Shown here: one piece after another, positions 50,520-62,636 of the stretch | How positions within the stretch are numbered: position 1 is the first letter of the stretch | Layout of the letters: every line of letters begins with the position of its first letter | Assembly: GCA_022316685.1 (NCBI GenBank) | Contig: JAKJHU010000062.1 | Coordinates: 1,151,001-1,215,000 of the forward strand | Length of the DNA: 64,000 nucleotides | DNA from: Progne subis subis | Taxonomy: Eukaryota > Chordata > Aves > Passeriformes > Hirundinidae | Direction of reading: 5' to 3' | The notes under the pieces: generated by a model | What the model was told of the DNA's origin: nothing | Seen by the model: only the letters and a program-made list of their open reading frames with translations | Databases searched by the model: none | Program-made: the position numbers and the translations under genes

Positions 50520-50675
50520 CTAAGAAAAAACAAAAACAAAAACAAAAAAAAAAACCAAAACAAACAAACAAACAAACAAAACAAAACAAAAAAAAAAAAC
50601 AAAACAAAAAACCCAACAAAAAACCCACAAAACAAACAAACAAAACAAACCCAAAAAACCCAAAAAACCCACAAC
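50520..50675 (+). repeat. A/C-only low-complexity tract, about 155 nt
   Basis: AAAC/AAAAC units and CCC blocks, with almost no G or T. Confidence 0.95.
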
Positions 50676-51231
50676 ATCCTAAATCTGTGGACTATGGTTG
50701 CAGGAGATCAGAAATGGTGATGAACAAAGATCACAGCAATTTTTTCACTCTGAGTGCCCTCACAAGACCTCAGAATGATCCCAGACTAACGCAGTAAATA
50801 AGTGTTAATGCATGAGTTTAGTGCCAACTGTATTTGAAGGTAATGGAAATGTTTGGGTTTTTCAATTTCATGTGCTGCAAGCAGCTAAACAGAGCTTTTC
50901 TTCTAGAAGACTGAAAGATGATGAGCTAAAATTCTTTGATGCAATGATGGTTCGAAATTCAAGGAAAAGAACAGCTACAAAATAACCTCAGATACTGGAT
51001 CCTGTAACAGTGAGAGCACAGCCATGAAACTATTGACAAACTGGTTGTCATCTTTGTCACATCAGCAAGGATAAGACATTCCCAAAACTGCTTCCCAAAA
51101 AACTCACAAGTTTATCCATCAATAAGACAACAAAGCTCAGCAGCCAGCCAGATCAAAGATGGTCAGCTGTGCTCTCACACACAAGAGATCAGTAAACTGG
51201 AAGTGCTGGCAGAAGATGGAGTGGGAAGAAT

Positions 51232-51621
51232 TGTTACCCTGGTTTTTCTGAGTTTTTTATAGCCTTTTGAATTTTCATAAATGGAGTCAGATCTTTTAGT
51301 TACTGTACAATATTAGAGCAGTTTTCTACCTTTCCCACAGATGTAACATAAACAAATCCTTTGTTTTTCATTCTCTGTCCTTTGTTTGCATATTTCTAAC
51401 CTGAAAACAATTGTAACTGACAATTGGTCTGACCACTGAGGCTGAGGGGTGGAAACCCCAAAAAGCCGATCTTCTGCTAGACCCACAAATGTATAGAAAG
51501 TAAGAAATAAAACAAAGAGGCTCTCTCTCCACCTGGATTCAGCTTTGAGCTGGATCGGAAGGACCTCTGCCCTGCAAAAATCTCTTGTCTGCGTGTGACT
51601 GCTTTGTGTGTCGTGGTGACA
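51232..51621 (+). mobile_element. Solo LTR of family A, 390 bp, second copy
   Basis: Starts TGTTACCC and ends GGTGACA; it is the reverse complement of the element at 2592-2983 with modest divergence. Flanks are AAGAAT (51226-51231) and AAGAAG (51622-51627), a 6-bp duplication with one mismatch. AATAAA at 51506-51511 indicates plus sense. No internal genes. Confidence 0.85.
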
Positions 51622-52954
51622 AAGAAGCATTTCCTTTTTTAGGTCCAACATTTCCTTTTCAGGGCCAACACACAGAGGAATTGCTGAGGAACTTAATGGA
51701 CATTGTGTCAGTCTTGGCACAGTGTTAGAAGAGAGGGCAACTAACCTGAACAGCAAGTGTGATACATTCTTCTAATTAAAACAACAACAACATCAACACA
51801 CAAAAAAACAAAACACAAAAAACCCAAAACCAGCAAAGTGAATAAGAAAGCAAGGCTCACAGACAGTGATAGAAATACATTTGCAAAAGCGATTGGCTCC
51901 AAAAGGAAAAAAAATCAGGCGCTGATATCAGGCCTACAGCAAATGCAGCTCATTTTTGAGGACACAGTGTGAGAGATCACTGAGGTTACAAGACAGACCT
52001 ACAGTGCTGGAGACCCAAGCTGCATACTGAGGTAGAGAGAGAAATTAGGAAAATAAATAAATAACAGTTAAAACAAAAATAATCTATGTAATTATAAACA
52101 GCGTTAAAAAAAAAAAAAAAAAAGTTGAGGTTTTGACTTCAGGATTATGAGGCATTAAGAAGTAAACTATTCTAGACAGACCTGTGAGTGATAGCACAGC
52201 TAAGAGTTTATTGTAGAAGGTTGGGGTCAAAATGCTCAAATAAATGCAATATTTAACATGACAGAGAAGTCACCCTAAAACCCCTTCCTTCTAGTGCTGA
52301 TCCAATTTCATCATATATTATGATGGTATGGTGGTGCAACCTGCAAACACACACCAAACATACTCTTAGCTGGTGTGAGGGACTGGGACATTGCTGGTTA
52401 CTGGCTCAGAACAATCTGCTGCAGACACACGGGAGGAACAGCAAAATTAATATTGGAACAATCATACTAAAGTTTCGTTTCCTTTTGTTTTGTTCGGTTG
52501 TTATACAGAAAAAAAATATTTTACACTTTTTGTGCCCTCCCCAGAGCTCACTGAAGCCAGAAGAAGGATTGGTACTATTTCACTTTGGCATTCAATTCTA
52601 GGTGAGTCTTAAAACAATTTCTGTTACCTCAGAGGGAAAGTGTAACATAAAATCAAGACATACAGGGAAGATTTTTCAGCTCAATATTATTACATATCCT
52701 TTAATTTTTTTTGAGGAATCAATTGTGTGCCTACTGATTATCAGCCCAAGGCAGTTGTTCTCCAAGAGGAAACAGAGAAACAATTCTCAAAGCCTGTTTT
52801 TGAGGCTATTCAATGCACACGTTCTGGAGCTATTCTTCAACTGTGTAAAACAGATCACTGTCAGACTTCCCCAGCTGTGCAGTAAAGCTCATGCTGCTCT
52901 GCAAAGGGTATGCAGACTCTTCTAGTAACATCCTCAGCAGGTTTATTTATTAGA

Positions 52955-53050
52955 AAATAATAAATTATATTATTATATTATATTTTAAACTTATTTAACT
53001 TATATTTTAAAACATATATTATATATTATATCACTTATAATAATAACTTA
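52955..53050. repeat. AT-only low-complexity patch
   Basis: TATTATATTATATTTTAAAC-type sequence over about 100 nt, nearly without G or C. Confidence 0.85.
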
Positions 53051-55559
53051 TTGTTATATAACACTGACGTGACATTGTTTTAGTCATAAGCCAAAAGAAA
53101 CAGATGCAAGTTCACCAGCTCACCTCTCAACCACCATTATTATCTTCACTCCAAGTACTGGGGCAGGGTTTCACCACACAGAGCTGTGCATCCTCATGGT
53201 TTTACTCAAACTCAAAGTGCATTAACTGATGCTACCTAATTTTGGTGCCACCAGAAACGTCTCTCCTTTGACATCGTCTTCCAGAGTGCGGTTTGGGGTT
53301 TCTTTTTGTTTACAGAGCAGGACTCACAATAATACAACAATTTGGTAAGACACAATAGAGACCATAAAAAACAAAGGGTTGTTTACCATTTCTGCCATCT
53401 CCTTGTCTGTATCCAGCATTTTCCACTCAACAGCTCGCTGTTAGCAATGAGCCTGCCAGGCTTAGTAGACTAGACCAAAAATTCCATCAACTGGAATCTA
53501 GAACTGTGAATTCCCTGCATTTAACCTGTTAGTATGTCTAAAGAGTAAAAAGTGAATAGAAATCTTGAAATATAAGAAATCAAGAACATGACTGCTAGCA
53601 AAGGGGCAGGTAAAACACAAAAAATTCCCACATGAGAGAATGCAAGTGGAAGTAATTTTTTTATTTTTTTTTCCCCTTGGGGCCTAATGGAAAACATGAA
53701 ATTACTTGTATTCAATGACCATGCTGTCCGTATCTGAGTAAATGCTTTGCAGATAAACCAGCTGAACATGAAAAAGATGAATTAAGCTTAAAAAAATATT
53801 TTAAAAAATGTGTAAACCAGGGATAATAGAGTGACACAGACCTTGGGAAAAATATGTAATGTGGATTTCCAGACCAGGGCGGGTCACTGGGTTATGTACA
53901 GATTTACAGGGAATGAATGTGATCTCATTCCCCAAGAAGTGCAGATACAGACCTGATGAATTATTAGAACAACCATAGAAATCTGGGTTCACAGAGGCAT
54001 TTGAACCAGATGGTATTGGCAGTTATCTCCAAAGAAAATCTTTTTCACTGTACGAAGGCTCTGAATTCAGGACAATCATTCACTTACACAGGGAAAATAA
54101 TCAGGGAAAATTGATCAGCTGAAACCCTCCTCAACCCACCAAGAGCATGCTGCTCGAGGCATACATGATACCCTGATCTCCCATGATTGATGAGGAGATC
54201 ACAAAAATTCTGTAAATAATAGCAGCAAGGCTCCAATAAAAAAACAAATCAAACAGGGATGACTGCAAGCACAGACATGAATGTGGCCAGGATTTTGATG
54301 GATTAAGACTAGGCTACAACTGGATAAAACCTCTGAGAGATAATGTATAAGGCTGCTGCAGTAATTGGTAACAGAGACAGAAAACAGGAACAGTGAATGT
54401 ATTACATTTGGCCAGTTAGTGCAGGCACTGGTGCCCCTGTTTAGACATGATAATCGTGATGGTCCTACTGACAAAATTCATCAAAAGGAGACTAGGAAGA
54501 CAGAAGAAGGGAAGAGAAGAGCTTTCTAGAGATCCAACAGAATTCACCCAGCCAGGGAAGCACCATGTCCACAAGCAATGATCAGAGAACCATGCAGAGC
54601 TATTTGATTTTCAGGGCTAGCAGCCCACATGGGTAAAGAAGAACCAAGAGTTCCTCAAACTACAGTCTGACTACACAGAAGTCATGGAGAAATACACTCC
54701 TGAATGCAGAAAAAATACCAGGGAGGGGAGAAAAAAATGCCCAAACTACTTTCTGCTGTCATCCATTTTAAATCAGTGAGGCATTGTGTCCCTCTGTTTG
54801 ACTAAACCAAATTATCCTTAACGTGGGAGAGCAGAGGTGAGTGGCTCAGCCTCTAGCAACTATCGTCTTCAGTACATCATTATAATAAGATAACGCTTCT
54901 CAACTTTTTCCAAAACCTCCTTTTAGGGTTGTTGAACCTTCCTTCTCTTTCCTCCTTTTGCTCTGGGCGGGGGGAGCACGATGAATTTAAATCTGTGCTG
55001 ATTCTGCTGCTGTTCTCTGAAGAACATAACAAATGACAATAAGCTTACGAACCCTCTTCTCCAAAACAACTCTCTCATTTTGTGCGAATAGGGTACTAAT
55101 AGCTAAAAAAAAATAAAAATAAAATAAAATAAATGTTGCAAGTATCAAAATGGTAGCATTCAGGAAAAAAGAAAACCAACAAAAACGTAGTGTTACCATT
55201 AAAGGATGCAACTCTTTTGTCTGTGGCACAATTTACTTATCACTTGAGGGTTTTCTGGCATTTCAGAGTGATAACAGGGCTAAATTCACTCGTGAGAGTG
55301 TAGCTCCAGTCTCAGTGTGAGTCTCAGCACGTTGAGCTGTTTCCAGTGTCAGGGCACACAGGCCACAGCTGAAGCGTGGTTTGGGATCCTTTCAGACCAA
55401 AAAGCAGGGGCTGAACCCTGTGAGCTCGACTATCCTGCTATGTGCAATCTCCCTTGGAAAATAATGGGTTCTAACGGGATGCACGCTGTGAAAGACGCAT
55501 TTTCCAGCACGACTGCACTAAGGCAAAAGAGTTGCATCAGGGATTAATTTGGCATTTAC

Positions 55560-56130
55560 TCTTCCGATGGTTTTTTCTGCGCTTGTAGCTATTACTGCTC
55601 CTTTGGCACAAACCCAGATTAGCCATTAGTCTGTGGATTGCCATTACTCTGCCAAGCTTTTAGAACATAAACAAAAAAATAAAAGCCTCTTTGCGAAGAC
55701 GACAATAAACGTTTAAAGCCCAATAATATCTCTGCGCAACTTTGGTAACAGCAAAAATATGGAGCCAGCTTTCATGTACAAACATGGAAAATGGGCTAAA
55801 ATCATTAAGGCATTAGAGATGTTACCTAATTAGAATTGTCATTTTATATTTGCTACAATAAAAAAGGCGATTTTACTTAGAGTAATTACCATCAGTGATT
55901 GGTGTTATTGTACACGCTCATTAAAATGTTTATTTCTGTGAGGAGAAAATTAATTGAGAAGTGGCACAAGAAAGCTAAGGATAAGGAGTAGGGCTTTAAC
56001 AATATTTTACATGGGACACAAAAAGAGGGCCTTAACCTATCCTTAATTTGATTTCCTGAGAAGTGTCTTAATCTAGACTGTGGCTGCCTTGCTGTTGCTT
56101 TGATTTAATTAGACTTAAGAACCATTATTT
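55560..56130. promoter_or_regulatory. Candidate conserved non-coding element
   Basis: High-complexity AT-rich sequence without homopolymers or repeats, containing several homeodomain-type cores (TAATTA, ATTAAT, TTAATTAGA) and GATTGG/CCAAT-type motifs. This texture is typical of vertebrate developmental enhancers, but conservation cannot be judged from one sequence. Confidence 0.25.
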
Positions 56131-57169
56131 CCATTTTATCTTCCCCCATACAGAAGGAAGAAAAAAACCCAAATCTTATTGTTGTCTTCATGTGGATCAT
56201 ACAAATGTATTTGATGAAGTGAAGAATATTGCAAACTTTTTTTAAAAAAAAGTTAATTTTCAAGCCTTATCTTTCAGAAGCTGGGAGAATTTCAGGAATG
56301 TGTGAAGGAGGAAAGAGGTAACACGCAAGCTATTTTAGGTAATGTGGGATTACTCGGGATTTCTTAAATAAAAACACTGCTCATGGCAGGAAAAAAATAC
56401 CAGCACAATTTGTGATGCACTGGTGGCCTTAATAGATTTGGATATGAATAATATATGGATAATTGTGTGGCGAGAAAAGAAAAAAAAAAAAAATTTCCCC
56501 GTGATTCTAAACAAGATGGACAGCTTGTTTGCCAAAGACTGGATGGAATCAGCCTCCTTTCCTCACCTCATCTCAAGACTCCAGAGTTCCACCCTGCACA
56601 AAACCTTCTGTGTCAGTGATGTTTCTTACTTTAATGCTCCATTACCACAACAATCCTTTTCAGAGTTAGTTTCACCAGCTGGTAAAAAAAAAAAAAAAAA
56701 AAAGCCAAAAAAAAGCCAAAAAAACCACCAAAATCAAAACCAAACAAAAGCCAAACGAAAAACCCAGAGCTGTTCTAGCTTCCTTTTCTTGGCTAGCTTC
56801 TCTAATAGTAGTTTCATCTTTTTCGTAGCACTCTAAAAATAACTACTCTAAAAAGTCATTTCATCCTCTTTTTAGCATTTCTACCCCAGGTTGGGTTTGC
56901 TGTGCTGGAGGAACAGAGCAGAGCTGTGGGCTCTAATGCAGGTGTCTTTGCAGCACAGCTCGTGTGAGTGCAGTATCTGCCCTGCCCCTGAGGAAGGAAT
57001 TGTCTCCACTTCACTCTCAGTTTGTGTGTTCCTGTCCCTCAGACATGCCACAGCGGTGGTGGCTCAGAAATTCTCTGTGAGTGCCCTCTCCACATGGGTT
57101 TTTCAGCTCAGCTTTCTTCTAAAGTAGCAGCCTGCACATGACAACAGAAATTGATACTTTTAATCCTAA

Positions 57170-57197
57170 AAATAAACAAACAAACAAACAAACAAAC
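57170..57197 (+). repeat. (AAAC)n microsatellite
   Basis: Six AAAC units inside a longer A/C-only tract (to about 57230). Confidence 0.9.
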
Positions 57198-57931
57198 CCC
57201 AAAACAACCAAACAAAACAAAACAAAACAAGACATAATAGCCTGTACCTGTACTGCTGAACCTCAATTTCTTTTTATTTCTCAAAGGTAAATAAATATAA
57301 ATGAAATATACTGCATCTCAGCTTTCATTCCCTCTCTCCCTTTTTCTTTCCAGGCTTTTCCTGTCTGAGAGCCCAGCACTCAGCCTCCTCATCCTTACCG
57401 ATTGTGTCACATTATTTATTTTGCCATTCTGCCTCTTTCTCATATTCCAACTTAAAACCTTCTTTCATTAGTCTCTTTTTTTTTTTTTTTGGTACATATA
57501 CCTGAAAATAACTTTACCTATTTGCCTTGACTTCTTTGCAAATTCTAAGTCAGCCTGGCTTTTATCAAGTTTTATCTGTGCCTGAGCTCCATCATGCAGC
57601 TTCCTGTGATGCTCAGTGCCTCTTTCAAACTCCAAAGGTGTTTTCCTCTTGGAGTTTATTTTAGTTCTGCTGGATTTGCAGCTTTTCCATAGCTGTGTTT
57701 CCCCCAGTTTAGTATTCTGGTTTCTGATCGTCTTTTGTCTCTCTGATGAAGAAACTCCTATATATTCAAGCCTCTGAGCTTCTCATGTCAGGTCACTTCT
57801 CTAACCAGTTCTTTTTATCTTCTCCCGGATTTCCCCTTTTGAAGTAGCAACTGTAGTAGCAAGAGACCTTAAAGTCCAGAGAAATCACTTCTTTTCTTAT
57901 GGTAACCATACCCAGTGGTTGTTTTGTGGGT

Positions 57932-57960
57932 TGTTTGTTTGTTTGTTTGTTTGTTTGTTT
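57932..57960 (+). repeat. (GTTT)n microsatellite
   Basis: Seven GTTT units, the complementary form of the AAAC repeats seen elsewhere. Confidence 0.9.
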
Positions 57961-58514
57961 ACCAACCAATATGAATCAGAGAGACTTCTGGCAAACAGAG
58001 TGACTTTACAGTCTTTGTATTTATGTTTTGGCACTTGGGTAAATACAGCACCTTTCTTTTTTTTTTTTTTTTTTTTTTTAAATAAACTTTACAAAGCAAA
58101 GTCAAGGACAGACTAAATTTTTTCTCTCAAGATCATACAGAACACTATTCTTAGAGCAGAAAAAGGGAGGATTTTGACTTCCTCTGCTGAAATTGTCTGA
58201 ATCAAACTTGTTCTCCTCCTCTGCATTCTGATATGAGCCCCACATAAACCTCATCAACAAGCAAACACTTGTTTCCTACCCTGATTTTTCCAATTCACCT
58301 GAACATAATTTCAGTAGTTAGGAGGCATGGTGAGGGGTGCAGGAAGAGCAGGAACAGGGGGGGAAGCCTTGAGCACTGCAGAGTACAAAGATATGCATTT
58401 ACCAATTTTATTGAGTCCTGCAGTGTTAAGGATACATAAAGAGGCAAAATCCAAAGAGCAGGGAGCAGTTCCTGTGGCAGTGCTTTTCCTAGTGTGCTGT
58501 GCCCCATTTAGCTT

Positions 58515-58999
58515 TGAGAGGAAGTGACAAGATTTGTCTTTACAAACAAGCCCTGGGTCTGCTGGTAGATAAAACGAGCACTGAGAGATAAGAGAAACAA
58601 TGGGAAGGATTCTATTGATTGATGAATGGAAAAGAAGATACTTGCCTTTACAAACAAACCATAGGTTTGTAAATGAAATTGAATATTGAAAGATGAAAGC
58701 AACAATGGAGAAAACCCATAAATCCCATAAGAATTAAAAAATAGGGGGTTTATACATTAAAAGGGGAATCTTAGGCATTTCAGGAAGTCTGTACCTCTCA
58801 AGTCCCTCAGCCAATGGAGAAAGAGAGGGAAATGTGGCCGGGAAATCAGAATAAAAAGGAGGCTGTGTCCTCCAAAAAACTGAGAGACCCCAGGGGAAAT
58901 GCCCCATGGCCTCTCCCTTTATTCGAATGAAGTAAAAGGACTCCTCTGTCTCCTTTTTGGACATAAACCTCTGGTGTTTGTGGATTAATTTTCTTAACA
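58515..58999 (+). mobile_element. Solo LTR, 485 bp, with tandem U3 repeats
   Basis: Starts TGAGAGG and ends TTCTTAACA, with a 4-bp duplication GCTT (58511-58514, 59000-59003). CCAAT (58811-58815) and a TATA-like AATAAAAAGG (58850-58859) lie in plus orientation. The section beginning GGCATTTCAGGAAGTCTG, through CTCAAGTCCCTCAGCCAATGG, resembles from memory a passerine retroviral LTR. The U3 carries two diverged 108-bp direct repeats. Confidence 0.7.
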
Positions 59000-59929
59000 G
59001 CTTTAATAATTGCTCTGGTATCTCCTTTTCCAGGACTGCAGAAACAAACACAACACAGGTGGGACAATGCACCCCAAAAACTCCACAAACTCTGGCACCT
59101 CTGCCTAGTGTGGCAATGACATTTTAGTAGAGTTCACCTATCTCACAGCAGTGGGCTGAAGACCTCTGAGAAAACAATTCCAGTGCAACACAGCACCGTC
59201 AAGGCATGTCTGGATGGTTGGAGAACCAGAAATGTATCTGAGCCACGGCGTCGACATGATTTAAAACTTAATAACTTTCTGTTTCCAGAAATAAAGCAAA
59301 GTTGTTATTTAATGGCTGAAATCCTGCCATTTTCTCCGAATGCCAGTAATAATTTAAATTCACGACTCCTGTATTATTCATGTGGTCCCATTTAATACGA
59401 ACAGTATTTCTGGTGCTCGGTGTTTATGAAGAGTGTCTCTTCAGGGTATACCTTACTTTATGTCGAACAGATGCTGGAAATAACTACCTGGTGTTCTGCT
59501 GCTGTGAACTGGGGATTAAAAATAGGGCTCATCATTTTCTAACCTGAACAAGGGAAAACATAAGGAGCTTTTCTTGACAGGATACCGATCTCATTTTCTT
59601 CCCCCCTTCTTTCCATTTATCTCTACGGTTCTCCCTCTCTTCACTCAGAAACAAGAGTTGCTACTAAGCATGATTTACAGACTCAAAGAAAAAGCTTACT
59701 TTTTAAATTTCATTTTTTGCTACACCACCCCTAGGCCTCTTCAAAGACAAGAAAACCCCCAACCATTGTAATTATTGCAAAGCTGTTGAGGGGCAGTGGA
59801 ACAACTGGACTAAGCCACCCATTTTCCCCTTCTGAGAACACACCTGCAAATTCTCCTGAAATCCAAGGTAAGGTAAATACACAATCTAGTAGGTGTGAAA
59901 GCAGCTTGCACAAGAAGCACAAGGTAAAA
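59000..59929. other. Intergenic, no feature seen
   Basis: Unique-looking sequence with no recognisable element or gene. Confidence 0.5.
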
Positions 59930-60245
59930 TAAATGTTTATTTATTTATTTATAAAGCTAATTACTTTTTGAAAAATAAAGAAATAACAAAACAACCTTGA
60001 GAGATTCACAAAATCACAGGTCCCTTCATCTCTCTAATGTTTTTTGTTTTAACAAAATACTTTGGGATCATTTTCATACCTGTGTTTTTCCATGGAGTAC
60101 TAAGAAGAAAGAGTAGTTATTTAATTTTCAGTCATCATCAGCGGCCACTACCTTGAATAAATTCTTCATAAAGCAGTGCAGGATATTCAATAGCAGTTCA
60201 GGGTGCTTCAATTTGCCTTACTGAAGGTCTCAATGTCACCCTGAA
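59930..60245 (-). other. Candidate terminal or untranslated exon, unassigned
   Basis: On the minus strand a good acceptor (TTTTCTTTCAG at 60246-60256) opens a frame of ten codons (GDIETFSKAN) and then TGA. AATAAA repeats occur 290-310 nt downstream, within 59935-59955. A donor-like AAG|GTAGTGG near 60154 would instead make it an internal non-coding exon. I do not recognise the peptide. It could be a 3' exon of an unidentified gene, a distant 5' untranslated exon of PIK3C2G, or chance. Confidence 0.2.
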
Positions 60246-62317
60246 AGAAAAGTGAAAACCTTAATTCAACTTATATTTAGCAAAGACAATTTACAGACCA
60301 AGCTCAGAAATATTTCTTTATGTTACTTAAACTATCAGCCATACTATAAAGAAATTGTGCTCTGACCAGGGTGTTAAAATCTGTATATTTATTTGTTCTT
60401 CCATGATTTGGTTGCTATCTACAAACATAATTACTATTAAGTGTTGTTCTTCTGTTTCCTGCTGACTTGGGCCATAATTAATCAATTATTTGTCCTTTGA
60501 CTAAATGAAATAGAGCACCAGTGTTAGGAGGTGACTCCAAAATGAAACTGAGTGGGATGAAAAGGTTAAAACCAGAATAAACCAACCAAAGATTGCCTCT
60601 TATCAACAATCTTGCAATAACAGGATCTCCAACCACTGCATATTGCTTTTTTTCAGGTTTTTTTTCCTTATTAATAGAAAGTTCATTATATTTCTACAGA
60701 TTATTGAAAGCAAAACTACTGAAAACAAATGGAAGACAGGTTATGAATTTGCCCAGGATGAAAACCAGGATAGAATTCCATTCGCTTGCTTAGAATTATC
60801 TCAAAAATTTACTTTAGGGACAGCTCAGAATCAGTATTTTATGTAAAGTATGCCCATGTTAGGAAAAACAATGATCCATAAACAACCCATAAAGGCATTT
60901 CTTCACAAAAAAACCCCAAAGTATTATGGATGTTTGGACTCAGCATCATTAAAGATAATCTGTGTATTATCTCTATTACACATATCATATTCGTAATATT
61001 TATAATTCATGCTGCCATGTTCTGCAAGTTTTTCCCCACGTATTCCCAAATTAGAAGTCCAGAGTGATCATTAAATAAAAAAAAAACCAAACAAATGAAA
61101 AAGGAAAGCCAAAACAAAATAATAAAAAAACCCAAACCAACCAAAAAAGCCCCACAAAACCTCACCATACCCCTCATTTTTTTTTTTTTTTTTCTATCAC
61201 AGAAGAGGAGTTCGTTTCCTTCACCCCAACACTTTGTGAGATCAATCAAACTTTCTTTCCTCTAGCTGGACTTGAAAGCAGCAGAGATACGGAATTTTAA
61301 AAATAAGGTCATAATTTTCATGATGCAGTTAATAAGAGTGTCAGAGAATTTCCATCCTTATATAAAAGCACGCTGACATACAAATAGGCACACAGAAAAT
61401 TCTGTGTGATAATACAGAGCAGCAGGGACCTGAAGGGTGACCTGTGTGATGACACTGCATCTCTGCATTAATAGGGAAGTATTGTGCCCAAAGCTATGAA
61501 AAGAAATTAAGAATAATGCATTTAGATAGAGCGAAGAAGTTTTACTTTATGTTTTCGCTTTATGGTATAAAATGCTTTTGACATTTGTCCTCACTTCGTT
61601 GAATAAATCATCATTACCTATTGTTTGTTTCTGGATATTAACACACTATCAATGAAAATTTTCCTCAGTTAGCTTTCTGCTTTGTCTCTGACAAAGAGGC
61701 CTTTCTTCCCCAAAACAAAACAAAAATTCCATTAAAAACTCCTTGTTACTCGATTTATCTATTGTTCAAGTAAAATACCAGACAGCTTTTATCAAATCCA
61801 CATTTCAATTTACTCCAAAACATAAATTAGAAGGCTGAGATTGCAGTGGGTCTGATGGGTAAACAAAATAAAAGACATATTAGAAAAGAAATGGGTAGCA
61901 ATATTTCTGGTAGCCATTTTTGCATAGAGAGCAGTAATAAGAGAAACCCAGAACTGTGATACTAAAATTATTTATTGCAGAAATTCTGTAGCTTTATAGG
62001 CTTTTATTTTACCATAACTTCACTGCATTTTCTTTTCATGTTCCACAATCCCATGAAAAAAACACAAAAAGTTTCCCTTGCAATCTGCAACTTGTGCAAT
62101 CTAGGTTAAAAAATTTTGTTTCTTTTCTTGAAGTCTTCTTTTCATTATTAAAAAAGAGAGCTGTCATAAACGTGGATAACCTAAATACTACTTATAATTT
62201 TTTTATTTTTTTTTTTGTGAAATCTGAAGGGGCAGAAAGTGATGCACAGGAAGTTCTGCTTGAACAAGAGGAAGAACTTTTCCAGTGTTGCCATGAATGC
62301 AGTTACATCTTCACATC
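60246..62317. other. Intergenic, no gene seen
   Basis: Mostly unique AT-rich sequence, with an A/C tract (61078-61160) and a T run (61178-61193). The 61.5-61.62 kb part is complex AT-rich sequence. Confidence 0.45.
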
Positions 62318-62459
62318 AGGATTTTTTTTTTTTTTTTTTTTAATTAGTTGGGTTGTTTATTCCAGCAATGATGTTTCATTCGTGTGTTGTGCCACTGTTT
62401 GGTTGGTTGTTTTTTTTTTTTTTGTTTTGGTTTTTTTTTTTTTTTTTTTTTTTTTTGTG

Positions 62460-62492
<33 letters not shown>

Positions 62493-62636
62493 TGGGCCAC
62501 TGGGTTATTTTTTTTTTTTTTGGTGGGTTTTTTGATGGGTTTTTTTTTGGGTTTTTTTTTTTTGGGGGGGGGTTTTTGGGTTTTTTTTTGGTGGTTTTTT
62601 TTTGTTGTTGTTGTTTGTTTTGTTGTTTGTTTTTGA
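62318..62636. repeat. Long T/G-only tract
   Basis: T runs at 62322-62340, then from 62399 to 62631 an almost pure T/G segment: T blocks of 8-30 nt separated by GTGGG, GGTGGG and one run of eight or more G (62564-62572). This is the longest simple-sequence block in the window. The open frames of Phe, Gly and Val across it are artefacts. Confidence 0.95.

Larger units (their letters stand above)
51622..58514. other. Intergenic stretch
   Basis: No gene supported. It holds an A/C tract (51779-51830), a poly(A) run (about 52107-52123), an AT-only patch (52955-53050), A/C tracts at 56682-56760 and 57165-57230, and a GTTT tract (57932-57960). The block at 55.56-56.13 kb is listed separately. Confidence 0.45.

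Noticed and set aside
51313..51756. 147-residue minus-strand frame
   Set aside because: It covers the second LTR copy and crosses its boundary into unrelated flank.
62094..62636. 180-residue frame rich in Phe, Gly and Val
   Set aside because: Most of it is translation of the T/G simple tract.
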